NCBI GenBank assembly: GCA_018340375.1
Contig: JAFFJZ010000001.1
Span: 53,746,001-53,810,000, forward strand
DNA length: 64,000 nucleotides
Reading direction: 5' to 3'
DNA from: Gonatopus flavifemur
Taxonomy: Eukaryota; Arthropoda; Insecta; Hymenoptera; Dryinidae
Shown: in pieces, positions 23,851 to 35,419 of the stretch
Position numbering within the stretch: the first letter of the stretch is position 1
Layout: every line of letters begins with the position of its first letter
The notes under the pieces: generated by a model
Seen by the model: the letters and a program-made list of their open reading frames with translations, nothing else
The model's database searches: none
Told to the model about the DNA's origin: nothing
Translations under genes and position numbers: made by a program

Positions 23851-24132
23851 CCCATACAGCACAAAAGGTCCCGCAAAGAGCTCCCGTTGTGACAGTAACC
23901 ATGAATTTATGATGAATAGTTTGAATACAAAATGAACTCTTGATGGATAACTTAATCTTTAGGAAGAATTCATATCACGAATTCATAGAGAACTATTCAG
24001 GCGTTCAATATGTATGCATTTTGAATTCATTGAGTCCATATTGAATTCATTTTGACTGTCATAACGTGGACTGTTCAAGAAGTTCTTTCAGAAGTTTTTG
24101 TTCATTCAAAATTATCATTTGTGCTGTCTGGG
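23851..24132. mobile_element. MITE with CCCATACAGCACAAAAG ends, TA duplication
   Basis: Left end CCCATACAGCACAAAAGG and inverted right end CCCAGACAGCACAAATG, with TA on each side (23849-23850 and 24133-24134). The interior repeats TGAATTCAT-type words. The ends resemble the CCCGTACAGCACAACC elements at 21048 and 52452, suggesting one superfamily with different interiors. Confidence 0.75.
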
Positions 24133-24634
24133 TAGATTGATACCAAAATCAATGAAAAAATGATTCCAATCGGTGCATTCTCAGGAGAGTTATCGCGGGC
24201 CGAAGAATCAGGCGTGCACACACATTTTCGGGAATCGCATTTTTCCGACGTTCTGATGCGTTTGACAGAGGCGAAATACCCCCTTCTGCATCATGGATCT
24301 TTTACATTATCACAATACTTTCCCTTCACGCAAAAAAGACGACAGCAATGTTTACTGTAAATCAAAAAAATACATTGGAACTCGAATTCATTCCATGCAG
24401 TACTGCGTTTCCCAGTCCTCACTACTGTCCAGTCAGTATTGACGAATTTCATTACAATACCCATCACTAATCCTCATTATCCAGGCGTGTTTTCATTTGC
24501 TTTTCAACCGATCGCTGTCATTCACAGTAACCAGTACCGTTTTCTTTTTTCCGTGTGATTGGTTCATCAGTGTACAAATCATTGGCAACTATTATTAAAA
24601 ATGATAATAATAATTTCCAAATACTGATAACTTC

Positions 24635-25012
24635 CCATGCAGGTATTGCCAAGACTGAAAAAAACCTAAGCTTGTCCCAAGGTTGGCACATGTGTCAGAA
24701 ACAAACCTCCGTGAAGAACAATCGGCCCAATATTGTTCCATGATTGTCCCGTTGTTCTCAATGGATAGTCAGTCATGGTACATTGGTTAATATTTTTGAA
24801 ATGGTCACCACATTTGGTACAAGCTTGGCACAAGTGTAAAAATCGAGCATTCGTTGAGAACAATTGTGCCAATATTCCGCACATGAGTGGCACAATGTTT
24901 ATAAATTTATCAAGTTACAACTGTTGGTGCAAGCTTGGGCGCAGGCTGCCCACTCTAGGGCGGGTTCGGGTCAAGCCTGGGCCGATAGTTATGCCCACTA
25001 GGTATGATATAC
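24635..25012. repeat. TTGGCAC/GGCCC-word repeat
   Basis: Dense AAGCTTGGCACAAG, CAATATTG and GGCCGATAG words. The right edge CCCACTAGGTAT weakly resembles the CCTACCTGGGTA terminus of the element at 61874-62610. ORFs in it are composition artefacts. Confidence 0.4.
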
Positions 25013-25031
25013 ACATGAAGACAAACCATCA

Positions 25032-25150
25032 CACGGAAAAAAAGATGATGTTGGATTTACAATGTTTCGTTCGATCACCATAGAAACATTAGGGGTTTCT
25101 ATGGTGATCGAACGAAATGTTGTAAATCCAACATCATCTTTTTTTCCGTG
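25032..25150. mobile_element. 119-bp almost perfect hairpin MITE, CA duplication
   Basis: Two 56-bp arms starting CACGGAAAAAAAGATGATG match at 54 of 56 positions and enclose a 7-base loop ATTAGGG. Flanks are CA at 25030-25031 and 25151-25152. Very little decay points to recent insertion. If transcribed, it would fold into a long hairpin RNA. Confidence 0.9.
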
Positions 25151-25332
25151 CAGTTTTACGGGTGACTCGGGGGATTCCAATGTTGGATTCCGTACGGGAT
25201 CAGATCATTATAAGACTGATGTCATGGTATTTCAGTAAGATCTTATTAGTTTAGTTTGAGCATAATTCAACAATAGAATCAAAATTGATTGAAATATCAA
25301 AGAGCGCAAATTCTCCAATGATCATACAAGCT

Positions 25333-25645
25333 TGTCCCAGTCTTGTCACATTTTTTCTATCGTTTTGAGATAATTTATGTACGTTATTCTGAGGGAGAAA
25401 GTCATAAATTGAGATATGAATCAATTACTCTTCTCATCTATATCTGCGATCAAAGAAACATTGGTTGATGCTTGGTAAATGAATTGGACCGGACCTGGCA
25501 AAACCACTGGCCCAGGCTTGTCCTGATCTTATCTTTCCCAAGCCTGGGTCAAGTTTGGTGAATTGTTCCATACAAGTCTCGGCAGGTCTTGTGCCAGGCT
25601 TGGTCCATCATTGGGCCATTGATCCATACACACATGGGTCAAACT
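25333..25645. repeat. GGCCC/CTTGGTC-word repeat
   Basis: Multiple AGGCTTGT, CCAAGCCTGGG and GGGCCATTG words, the vocabulary of 60.8-62.6 kb. Interrupted by an unrelated AT-rich stretch at 25365-25470. Termini not defined. Confidence 0.4.
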
Positions 25646-25649
25646 AAAT

Positions 25650-27580
25650 CGTTCTCTCAGGGTATGCATCATAATTAACGAAACCTTGATCTTCTTTCCC
25701 CGCGTAATTAAAACTCCCTCATTAATATAATTGATTTATGTTGATTTTTTTTCCATGAAAATGATCCTATACTTATACATGGAGTGAAATATTTTAACAA
25801 CGCGTACTTTTACATATACGCAAGAGAATAATTATGCACGGAGAACAAGTATCGTGTTCAGTATGGCATGAAAGAATGAGAAAATTGCTCAATTTAGATC
25901 TGTCGTGTTAATGCCGTTGGCGTTGCGGACAATAAAAATGATTTAATTTCGTGTTTCAACCCTCAAGAGATCATTCAATGCGATTCGCGTTGAAATAGTT
26001 TCCTCCGGTACCCTGGCATTCCATAATGTGTGAAAAGAAGAATTATTCCACGATATCGGAGAGGGAACAAATATTTCATGCATCCAGACTCACATTTACA
26101 TTTATTGAAAAGAGAAATTGGATTACATGTACCTGAAATAAACTCTCATGTATATGTATTATATTTTCTATTCCGGTGAAGAATTTTTCTCACTATTGAA
26201 GAATAAAAGGTGAGATATTGAAGAAAATCGAATGTATTCTCATACAAATATGAAGGTTTTTATTCTAACTGAAGAATCTTCTCTGTTCGAAATCGTGTTA
26301 TTGAGAATGATTTTTTGTTTGTTCATATTCTGTACGCGAAAACAAAAACGTTCACTGTAACAGCGGAATCTGCTTTTGCTGTGACCGTTACGGAGAAAAA
26401 ATCCAAATAATCCATCGAAATTTGTTTAACATCCCGTGCACGTTACTCGAAACCTCGCTGTCTTTGCTAATAATTTTTACAACCATTGCTAATTCAATAA
26501 CTCGAACGATTGAAAAAAGCCGATGAAGTATCGAATCATTGACTAATAAATTCCTCAGATAGTGCAGGAATTCGAAAATAATTTTTTCAAACTCCAGTTG
26601 AGTTCTTCATGAACTCTTTCTAATCCAATTAATCTCAGGTACATCTCGATTTATTGTTAATTTTGCAACTCATGATCCTATTTTAAGAATACTCAAGATT
26701 GTATTCGACACAGAGTTGAATACATATGCTCTTCACACCATGTAGTTGTAATCCTTCAAAACGAACCCACCTGATATCATCAGTCGTGACCAATAGCGGA
26801 GTGGACACGCACAGTGAATTCCAAAACAAGGCTCCGCCAAGTCGAATTAATTCCAGCCCCTGCTTAATGCACTGGAACGGAACATGCAAACTCAATCGGA
26901 TCTGGTTAATCCTTTTGAAACACAATTACCTGTAACGCATGGTGATGTATTCCTCTGGAATCCATTTCAAGGATGTCAAAGGAGACAAATGAATATAGTT
27001 GAAAAGGAGTACAAAGTAGTAAGAAATGTGCGAGCATTCAACAGAATCTTCATGATTTTTCTTCATATCGAATATATAAAAATCATTTCCAAGAAATTGA
27101 TGTTTATACACTGGATACTCTTTTTGAGGGGGTATTTTGGTCTGGAATTTTTTTCTTCCTGCTTATTTGTATAGTTGAGATTTTTGAGAACATCTTTTCA
27201 GGAGGATTCATTCGTTCTTATGGTGTCAGCATTGGTTTTCGGCGCTTCAGTTTAGATGAAACAGGACTAGTTTTGGCTGCATCTTGAAATCAACTTGTAT
27301 GCAGAATCGAAGCAAGTTTTGCTTTTTGATGTGTATCTCCAGTTCTAATGGACCGATTTACTTGAAATTTGGCATAGACCTCCACTGTACATCCCTCTAT
27401 CGTCCCTACCAGATTCATGTGAAAATTTGGTTTTTGACTATTCTTAAAGATTCGGCGAAGTGAAAAAAACAGGTCAAAAATTGAATTTTTTTTCAAACAG
27501 CCACCATTCTGCCAACAAATTTTGTTTCTTCTCTGAGTTACGGACGATAACAACATCCTCACCAACCAGAATATTTCGGT
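25650..27580. other. no confirmed gene; one weak exon-like frame
   Basis: Mostly AT-rich. 26740-26925 is GC-richer, and a minus-strand frame there (about 26773-26905) lies between a possible acceptor AACCAG and a possible donor CAG/GTGGGT. I do not recognise the peptide, and the opposite strand is open too, so it is not called. 27190-27570 reads like decayed transposon sequence. Confidence 0.3.
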
Positions 27581-28596
27581 TTAAACAGTCCATTCAAATA
27601 GTCCGTAGGATGACACATGGATGACGTTACTAGAATTTTTTCCATATGATTTTTATTTAATACTAACCTTCAAACGATACGTGTGTATAATTTGGATAGT
27701 AATCTGACTATCAATTCGTGAGTTATAGCATTTTGTGTGAAGCAACTTTTGTTATTGACAAAAAATGAATTCCGAGTTTTGATGAAAAAAAATACAGTGG
27801 AAACCAAACAATGGCTTGACAAACATTATCCGGACTCTGCTCCATCGAGACAAATGGCATAGAAGTGGATTGCTGAATTCAAACGTGGTCGTACCAGTAC
27901 AAATGATGCAGAGCGCAGTGGACGCCCAAATGAAACTGTTATTCCAGAAAACATTTGAAGGTGCACGAGCTCGCTCACATTGTAAAGATATCAGATGGTA
28001 GTGTTTTCACTATTTTACACGAACATTTGGGTATGCGAAAGCTCTGTGCGAAGTGGGTGCCGCGTGAGCTCACAGTCGACAAGAAAGAACAACGAATTGA
28101 TGCTTCAAAGGAGTGTTTGGTGCTATTAAACCACTCGAGCAGACAGTACTCGATAAATCGAATCCAAAGCGAGCGAAGACGCAACAATCGGCCGGTAAGG
28201 TGATGGCGTCTGTATTTTGGGATGCGAAGGGAATAATATTCATCGACTAACTCCAAAAAGGGATCATCATCAACAGCGACTATTACTCTGCACTTTTGGA
28301 TCGATTAAAGGCTGAAGACGCAAAGAAAGGGCCACATTTGCGAAAGAAAACAGTGTTGTTTCACCAACACAATGCACCGTGTCACAAATCGATGGAAACG
28401 ATGGCAAAATTGAATGAATTGGGCTTCGAATTACTTACCCACCCACCGTATTCTCCGGATTCAGCTCCCAGCGACTTTTCCCTGTTTTCAGATCTCAAGA
28501 AAATGCTCGCTGGGAATAAATTCAAGTCCAATGATGAAGTAATCGCTGGAACTGAGGCGTATTTCAAAGAAAAAGAGAAATCGTACTATAAAAGTG

Positions 28597-29330
28597 CACG
28601 GAAAGACCGAGTCTATTAATATTTAGAAGAATGACTGTCAATTTAGGGAAAACGAGGATCGCTGAAAAATATTCGTAGTGAGTCTACTAAAAATTCGTAG
28701 TCGATGTATTAACCATTGACGGTTTCACTGTGAAAAATACCAATGAAACTATCAACTGTTGAGGGGATTCATTACTCCCTGCGAAAGTTACTAGATTCCA
28801 AATCCCCCCCCCCCCCAGTTTTCTCAGAAACGAACACATAAAATGAAAAATAATGAGTAGCTGCATTCCTTTCAATACCCTAAGAAGATGCACCTGCTCA
28901 TTAAAATTGATTTTATTCATTGATTACTGAGAAAACTGGGAGGAGAGATCTAGTAACTTGGCTTGTGGTCGCGCCCGGATTACGATATCAGGCGCCCCTA
29001 CGCCAACAAGAGGTCCACCGCCCACTTAAGGAATTCAAAATCACAAAAAATACACTTGATCAGAAAGATTTTTTTTTCCAAGCTCATGGCGCCCACCTCC
29101 CCCCCCCCCCCACAAGTCCTGGCGCCCTACACCATGGGGTAGTTGGCGTATTGGGTAATCCGGGCATTCCGGGCCTGCTTGTGATGAATCGCCTTAATAT
29201 TGTGACTACGAATTGTTGGTAGACTCATTACGAGTATTTTTCAGCGATCCTCTTTTTCCCTAAATTGACAGTCATTTTTCCAAACGTTGATAAATTCTTT
29301 CTAAATATTAATACTCCCGGTCTTTTCGAG
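28597..29330. mobile_element. CACGGAAAGACC MITE inside mariner, TG duplication
   Basis: Begins CACGGAAAGACCGAG and ends with the inverse, decayed to CTCGAAAAGACCGGG. Long arms share TGACTGTCAATTTAGGG and GATCGCTGAAAAATA with the compact 299-bp copy at 36824-37122. TG flanks both sides (28595-28596, 29331-29332). Removing the element plus one TG restores the mariner codons for K-S-G-I-E-K, which directly proves the empty site. The middle is expanded by a further insertion. Confidence 0.9.
28765..29190. mobile_element. secondary insertion with poly-C tracts inside the MITE
   Basis: The 36824-37122 copy lacks this block, so it was added later. It contains 14 consecutive C at 28804-28817 and 13 at 29099-29111. 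AAGTTACTAGAT with CAGTTTTCTCAG at 28785-28830 is repeated inverted at 28930-28966, and GCCCGGATTAC-like sequences also face each other. The exact ends are not determined. Confidence 0.5.
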
Positions 29331-29588
29331 TGGTATCGAAAAGTTGGGAAATCGCTATACTCGTTGTATTGCCCTCGAAGGCAACTACGTTGAATAATAA
29401 AATCGAGTTTTGTCAAGCTTTTGTTTTTTTCTTACTTAACCTACCGACATATCGAATGACCTGGTATTTGTTTCAGATCGCTAGAACTCCCGCAATCATG
29501 TCAACCAGGGTGCATACTTTTTGTTCCACCACCCACTTTGTCCCTCTGTAACTTTTCTAATTATTGATTTTTTTCCTGAAGATCTCAG

Positions 29589-29868
29589 CACGGAGAAAAA
29601 AGATTTCGTTATTTTAACGAATCCGTCTTCGCTGAACGGATTGAATAACCTAACGATGACATTTCACTGTGTTAATGAGCTAATTCGCTGTATTTACTAA
29701 CTGATTCGTTATAATTATCAGTCCTTGGCTAATTTTACGAAGCTTGATTCGCTGAAACAACGAATCGCCGTTCACTTCAGCGGACTTGCTTGTTGTCCAT
29801 ATAATAACAAGCGAGTTTCGTTAAGAAAGCGAAATTCTTGCTATTCCAATGAATTTTTTTTCTCCGTG
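29589..29868. mobile_element. CACGG-type MITE with TTCGCTGAA words, AG duplication
   Basis: Ends CACGGAGAAAAAAGATTTCG and, inverted, CACGGAGAAAAAAAATTC, flanked by AG at 29587-29588 and 29869-29870. The interior repeats AACGAATC, TTCGCTGAA and AGCGAA. 280 bp. The duplication is AG, which is not possible for a strict TA-targeting transposase. Confidence 0.8.
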
Positions 29869-29874
29869 AGTGTT

Positions 29875-32275
29875 TATTGTTAGAACATGAATGAATATAT
29901 CAGGGGAAAATGGGTGGTAAAAATGTTATTCGTTTTTTTTTTTTATTACATTCGAAAAAACCCCCAAAATTCGTGCTTCTAGACCAGAACACCCCTTTTA
30001 AGAATACTCAACTGGGATAAATAAATCACAAACTTTTGTTTGAATTATTTCCACACACAGTAACGATTTCAAGGCATCGAAATTCGGAGAAAAAATACAC
30101 GGTTCTCATATTTCATTGAGCTTCATGTAAAAAATACTTGAAAAGGAATTTTGAATCACCCTGTAGAAGCGTGTTTATTGATGCAAAGAATTGTAGGATA
30201 TTTTAATTTATGCTCAGTTGAGTGAATTTGTAAGTACGTGTGAAAAGTTTACACAAGTGTAGTATGTGCGGTCTGAATCCTTGTGGCAAATAACACTGCA
30301 ATTCAAACTTCAGTATATATACATACATACAAATTCAGTCAAGATGCGTAGCTTGGAGGCATGTTCTTTTGATACGCGAATAAAAAATTATTCTCTCTTT
30401 TTTCTTATGATTTTAATGGAGGAAAAAAATTCAATTTTGTACGTTGCATATCAACGTTCCAGTCAAATGAAAATATATTTCAAGAATATAATGGATACAA
30501 TAATAAATGTATGATGAACTCGAATGTATGATTACATTTCTGGTACAAATAACACGTTTGCTGTATGAATTGTTTGTTAATAAATTCTTCAGATAAAAGA
30601 ATTTTGTATAGTTCATATTTATTCGTGTACGAATTTAATTAAATTTATGTGAAAAAGTGAAACTTGATTTATGTTATAAATTCAGGGAGAAAACTTGCAA
30701 AACGAGCGAACTCGTTAACTTTGGCGATAGAAATTTTCAACAAAATCAATTCCATTTCATTAAGAATTTATGGAATTTTTATCGATATCTTATGAATACT
30801 AATGAGACAAGTGGATACAATATCGAAAATATAAAGAATAAAAAAGACATGCTCTTTCTTTGCAAAAGCATTCTCGATTGTAGAAAATCAAGTAAAACTT
30901 TAAGTAAAATATATGAACCTACACAGCATAAAAGTTGAAAATATATCACATGTTTGTGGACTGTTGCGTGCTTGAACTTATCACATATGAGCCTCGCATT
31001 TAGTCGAATTCCTCTTACCTCGAATTAATGTTTAGATTCAACATCTTTCGTTACGAGGAGAAAAAACAAGAAAATCGATGTTCGTGCTTCCATGCTTTGG
31101 TACATTAGTGTGATACAACCTCGAAAGGATTGCATTACACGCTGTGAAATGCATACTGGGATTCAACTGGTGTTGAAATCAATATCAAATTGTATTATTT
31201 TGATTCCAACTCTCATCGTCGATAGACAGTTGCTTATAGGGCGGAGAAATTATGTATCCTGAATATCTTGGATAATCAACAAATATTTTAGGCAAAAATT
31301 TGAAGCAAGATACATCAATTGATATCATATTTCATTTTGTATACAAACGAATAGTTCTTCGTGTATTGAATACTTATATCTGATAAACGGTATACCCTTG
31401 AAAACACATAAAGCACCTCACTTTAAGCATGAGGAAAAGCGAGTGTTTGAAGAGTATTAAGGGATGTTATCGAATCACCCAGAAGCGATCGTTCCATGAC
31501 AAACAAAGAAACGTTCTTGACATTGCACCACTATGAACTGTTGATACTAGACGCCTCACATCCCAATTGAATATGTTAACATTCAAATATACGCTTTTCC
31601 GATAGCGAAAAACGTACGATCATTATTTTTACGGTTCGTTTCGGTAATTTTACGTTCGAATAAGTAGTTTAACAAGAATCGTATGAGAGATTCGATCGTC
31701 AAGCTCGAAACCTTAACTCCGAAAGAGTGTATAGCAAGAACTTTGCCCGCTCTACTATGTACTTAGGAGCGGAAGTGGTTTATCCAGAGAGAAAACGAGA
31801 ATTCTCATGAAAGAGCACGTGGAGCGATTCCTATCCCCGCAGCATCTCACCACCGAAGATACCGTACATTGTACAGTATCAAATGCTCACATGCATATAT
31901 ATATATATGAACAAATTCTATACAAAAAAGATTCACACATATACTTTCTTGTGGCATACGTTAGTCAGGCACACGTAATGTAATGGCAATACGATGTTTC
32001 AAGAAATATAGGTCAGGGATCCGCGGGTTCCTATACACGAAAGCTTCAACACTGTTATTTCGTATCAGCATTTAACCTGAATTCCGTAATGTCCGTTATT
32101 TTTCAACGTCGAATGAAAACTTACCTTGCCAAATATATGTGTATGTTACATATTAGGAAAAGAATGTAATTGTCTGTGGTTTGTTATGCTTCTCAATCTT
32201 TTACCTATACTCTCATATGATGAATCCATCCGACTTGGAATCATGAATTTCGCTTTTCCGACTCCAAAAGCAGTT
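29875..32275. other. no recognisable gene
   Basis: AT-rich, with a T run near 29933 and a short AT dinucleotide run near 31895-31908. ORFs up to 93 codons (for example 30657-30938) are asparagine- and lysine-rich and have no motif. Confidence 0.4.
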
Positions 32276-32278
32276 AAC

Positions 32279-32540
32279 ACGCGCCAAAAAACGAATTGAC
32301 TATTATTTGGATAGCTAGAAATTAGGTATGGGAGCTATTCTTTGGCTCTCACAGGTATTCACTCAGCGGTAGCAGCAAGAAATGTAACAGCCAAATTATT
32401 TGGCCATCCAAATATTAACCACAAGACTGTGTTAGCTGAAAAATAGCTGAGGCTGCAATTATTTTGGCTATAGTAGTGAAGAAAGGGTGCTGAAAAAGTG
32501 AGTAGCTGCCACAGTTACTAGTATTTCAGTTTTTTGTGTG
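32279..32540. mobile_element. probable CACGG-like MITE with TAGCTG words
   Basis: The right end read inward is CACACAAAAAACTGAAA and the left is CACGCGCCAAAAAACGAA. The interior repeats AGCTGNNGC, TTTGGC and TAGCTG words in both orientations, like 20283-20591. Termini are worn, and the 592-bp hAT element follows immediately. Confidence 0.45.
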
Positions 32541-32548
32541 CAATTAAG

Positions 32549-33140
32549 CAGGGCATAATGTAAGGAAATTTAAGAACTAACCGAAACGGTGGACACTCAA
32601 TTTCTAAAAAAGAAAAAAGAAAGGTACTGTATCGTCTTCATGAATCAATAAAACGGTATATGATAATTAATAAACTTAATATCTATTTATGCATTGAATA
32701 AATGATATATCTATCTCATTACGTTTTATTTAATCAAGATTCCTTTTTTATAAACTATGCTGTGAGAACATCAGCTGAAAAAAAAAGAAATAGTTTTCTA
32801 TTTCGAGAGAAAACCCTTCCAATATGAAGTGAGAAATTTGTGTGACAAGTATTTCTTGAATTATTTGATGCTTCATTGATTTTATTTTTGGCATCAAGAT
32901 TTATTCTTTTAGAATGAATATCACTAGTGATATAATGATATCCCTCGATATGAGGTGAAAGGCTTATTTTGTAACAGGGCAGTATTGGATACTCGATTTA
33001 AAAAAATAAAAATAAAAAGGAAAACATTTAACTGAAAATTAGGTAATTTTCTAAGAACTAACCGTTTGTACGTTTTAGAACTGATTGTTTTCTTTTAGAA
33101 CCAATTTTTTGGTAAGAACTGACCCTTATATTATGCCCTG
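32549..33140. mobile_element. hAT-type non-autonomous element
   Basis: Ends CAGGGCATAATGTAAGG and the inverse of TTATATTATGCCCTG, flanked by the 8-bp duplication CAATTAAG (32541-32548) / CAATTGAG (33141-33148), one mismatch. CAGGG ends and an 8-bp duplication are typical of hAT. Near both ends the words AAGAACTAACCG and AAGAACTGA recur. No transposase frame. Confidence 0.85.
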
Positions 33141-33149
33141 CAATTGAGC

Positions 33150-34003
33150 CAAGCATCTTGGACTATAATGTTATCATGCTCGTGATATCAAACTCATTTT
33201 TTGATGACTTATTTTAAATTCTACATGTCCACATGGAAAAATTTCGCATAGGTTGGGACCATTTCACCCAAGGAATCATCTGACACCCTCTCTTTCTAGG
33301 TCGGTTTGTGATAAATGAGAATCTATCATTTATTGAACGTATTAAAAATAGTACAATATGTATTGAGAAATTCTGTGCATTACTGTAGGAAATTTTCTCA
33401 ACTACATTATTATGATTCCTCCCTCTCCAACCCCCTTCTTTGTACTCTCAGAAGTCAGATCCCGTTGAACAGAAAATACCATTCACTTTCAAATATTAAT
33501 CGTGATAGATGGGGAAAAATGAAGAAAGACCGTCTGTTCGAATACAAGAGAAATAAGTTTGAAATCAAAGAAAAATATAGATGATTGATTTCCTTCACGC
33601 CTTTCCCAAGCTATATTGATGTAAAACTTGGAAAATAAGAATTGTACCGCTTATCTCCAATCGCTGTGAACTTCCTCACAGGATTGGAAAAATTGAAGAA
33701 ATGTGTGTTGTTAAAGCTCATTTTATCAGAAAACTCCAATGATATGTTATGTGTGTAAACGCGACTTGAAAATATGTTCCTCCGTTTCTTATAACATGTT
33801 CTTGGAAACGGTCTCAGTTTGGGAGACGATTCTTTTCAAATATCATCAATTATTATCGAAAAAGGTCATCCAATTTCATGGTTCATAAATTATTTTGGAT
33901 AGAACGTTCTCGAATCCATTAAGAAATTCCTCCTGGAATTTGAATGAGCGGAGTGCAATCGTTACCAATCGTGGTATTTCTCGATCGCCAGTACGATTGA
34001 AGC
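33150..34003. other. no recognisable feature
   Basis: One 89-codon plus ORF (33315-33584), basic and without motif. Otherwise AT-rich unique-looking sequence. Confidence 0.4.
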
Positions 34004-34005
34004 TA

Positions 34006-34379
34006 CACTGTAAAAAGTAATTCTGGAATTTTTCCCCAAAAAATGGCGGCAGCAAAGTTCCTCCACAAATGGGGAATTTTTATATGTTCGAAGTTTGAAT
34101 CGTTTATTGAAACGAATTAGTGATCAAATAACGAGATAATCGAATAATTCAAACGATGTTTCCAGTTCCAAGGAGATAAATAACAACAATTCATCAGATT
34201 TTGCAAGTTTGTTTTTCAAAACGATTCAAACTTCAACATCATGAAATTTTCACCATAATTTGGTGGACTTTTCCTTCATTTGTGAAGGATTCAACACACA
34301 AGAAACAAAATAATTCCTCAAAGTGGTGGAAGAATCCCTCATTTTTGATGAAAAAAAACTCCCCACATTTATTGCAGTG
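34006..34379. mobile_element. CACTG-type MITE, TA duplication, carrying a second element
   Basis: Starts CACTGTAAAAAGTAATTC and ends CATTTATTGCAGTG, with TA at 34004-34005 and 34380-34381. Outer parts carry inverted CCTCCACAAATGGGG-like and TTCCTCAAAG sequences. The centre is the GAAGTTTGAATCG element at 34090-34234. Confidence 0.75.
34090..34234. mobile_element. GAAGTTTGAATCG element, copy 1
   Basis: TIRs GAAGTTTGAATCGTTT and AACGATTCAAACTTC. The interior phrases TTGAAACGAATTAGTG, CCAGTTCCAAGGAG and TCATCAGATTTTG are shared with 35138-35413 and 39325-39527. Nested in a CACTG MITE. Target duplication unclear. Confidence 0.75.
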
Positions 34380-34394
34380 TATAACTGTTCCTTA

Positions 34395-35130
34395 AGTTCA
34401 TGTCTCCCGTTGATCTACGTGGAATCTGTGTCTATCTTCAAACATATTTTTGAAATTTCGTAATCGGTTCTCCATTTGTTGATTTTGACATTCATTTACA
34501 ACAAAATCTAAAAATTTGATATGTTATTCAATCTACTTCAATGGCAAATTTATTGAATGCAGATGCTCTAGTTTCATTTCGTTGGAGCAGATGAACAAAA
34601 TTAACATGTATTTGTGGTCAGATTTTCTCAATGCATGAAAGTTCAGCGATTGAATTAACTCTTTATAATCGTGTTGAATATTGATGCTTTTTCCAACATC
34701 GAAATTCAATTTAGGCTGTAAAATATAATAATACAACTTCTTCGAAGGGTGATTGAATCATGTGATGCATCGTTTTTTTACCGTGGTACATTTCATACTC
34801 TTAGTAGAATTCAATTAGATACTTCTAGAATTGTAATTCTATCGATGAAACGTGAGACACGATGGATCAACCTAGAAGATTGACTTATTGAGAGTTTTTA
34901 TTAGGTACTTTTTCTTAGGAATTTTCCTATGGACCTCGTACAAACAACTTGGGAATCAATTGAGAAGTTTTTTGCAACTTTCATAGAAATTCCATATGAC
35001 CATTTGAGTTTAAATTAACTCGTTTGAAACTTTCAAAAACTTCCCTGGGGGATCATTTTCAAAACTACTTTGATTCTTACAAGAAGAAAAGGAATGCAAA
35101 GCAGATTACGAGTGAATCTACATTCCAAGT
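34395..35130. other. no recognisable feature
   Basis: AT-rich sequence. 34905-35060 has a few GGAATTTTCC and CCCTGGGGGATC-type inverted words that might be MITE remains. Confidence 0.35.
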
Positions 35131-35137
35131 TTTGCTG

Positions 35138-35413
35138 CAGTTCAAATTGTTTATTGAAATGAATTAGTGCTTGAACAACACAGTATTCAGTATATTCTTC
35201 AATCAAACTCGGGTAGAACTGATTCGTGGCATTCCCCAGTTCTCTTCAGGGTTTGGTCAGCGCCTGATCTGACCAGACTGGGTAATGCCCGAATTATTTC
35301 TACCCGGGATATTTCCAGTTCCAAGGAGTTGATTCGAAGTGAAGAATAACGATGTTTCATCAAATTTTGTGAGTTCAAGATTTCGATCCGTTTCTTCGAA
35401 CGATTCAAACTTC
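35138..35413. mobile_element. GAAGTTTGAATCG element, copy 2, interrupted
   Basis: Diverged left end GCAGTTCAAATTGTTTATTG and intact right end AACGATTCAAACTTC. It carries the family phrases CCAGTTCCAAGGAG and TCATCAAATTTTGTGAG. The 101-bp element at 35208-35308 splits it. Removing that gives the length of the family. Confidence 0.7.
35208..35308. mobile_element. 101-bp MITE with TCGGGTAGAA ends
   Basis: Ends CTCGGGTAGAACTGATTCG and, inverted, CCCGGGTAGAAATAATTCG. The inner arms share GGCATTNCCCAGT and GGTCAG/CTGACC words. Copies 34090-34234 and 39325-39527 lack it, which confirms insertion into the host element. Confidence 0.75.
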
Positions 35414-35419
35414 AAGGAT

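Larger units (their letters stand above)
27765..29397 (+). pseudogene. mariner transposase, broken
   Basis: Mariner-family (DD34D) transposase that would cut and paste its own element in the nucleus. Recognisable pieces in order: TVETKQWLDKHYPDSAP, EHLGMRKLCAKWVPR, AGKVMASVFWD, HQHNAPCHKS and PPYSPDSAPSDF. After the insertion the end is GIEKLGNRYTRCIALEG. Lesions: an early frameshift after MNSEF, in-frame stops at 27860-27862 and 27956-27958, loss of the segment holding the first catalytic aspartate (DETW region), H-Q-H in place of H-Q-D at the second, a stop near 28249, and the 734-bp insertion in the codon stretch for K-S-G-I. It cannot make an active enzyme. Confidence 0.9.
27584..29464 (+). 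mobile_element. decayed mariner element split by a nested MITE
   Basis: Lies between TA dinucleotides at 27582-27583 and 29465-29466. The right terminus read inward, CCAGGTCATTCGATATGTCG, and the left, AACAGTCCATTCAAATAGTC, are diverged forms of the same TIR as the mariner at 59496-60788. Without the inserted element (28597-29330 plus the 2-bp duplication) it is about 1.14 kb, shorter than the 1.29 kb copy because of internal deletions. Confidence 0.85.

Noticed and set aside
26683..26935. Overlapping ORFs on both strands, considered as a host exon
   Set aside because: Possible splice signals exist, but both strands are open, no family is recognised and no partner exon was found.
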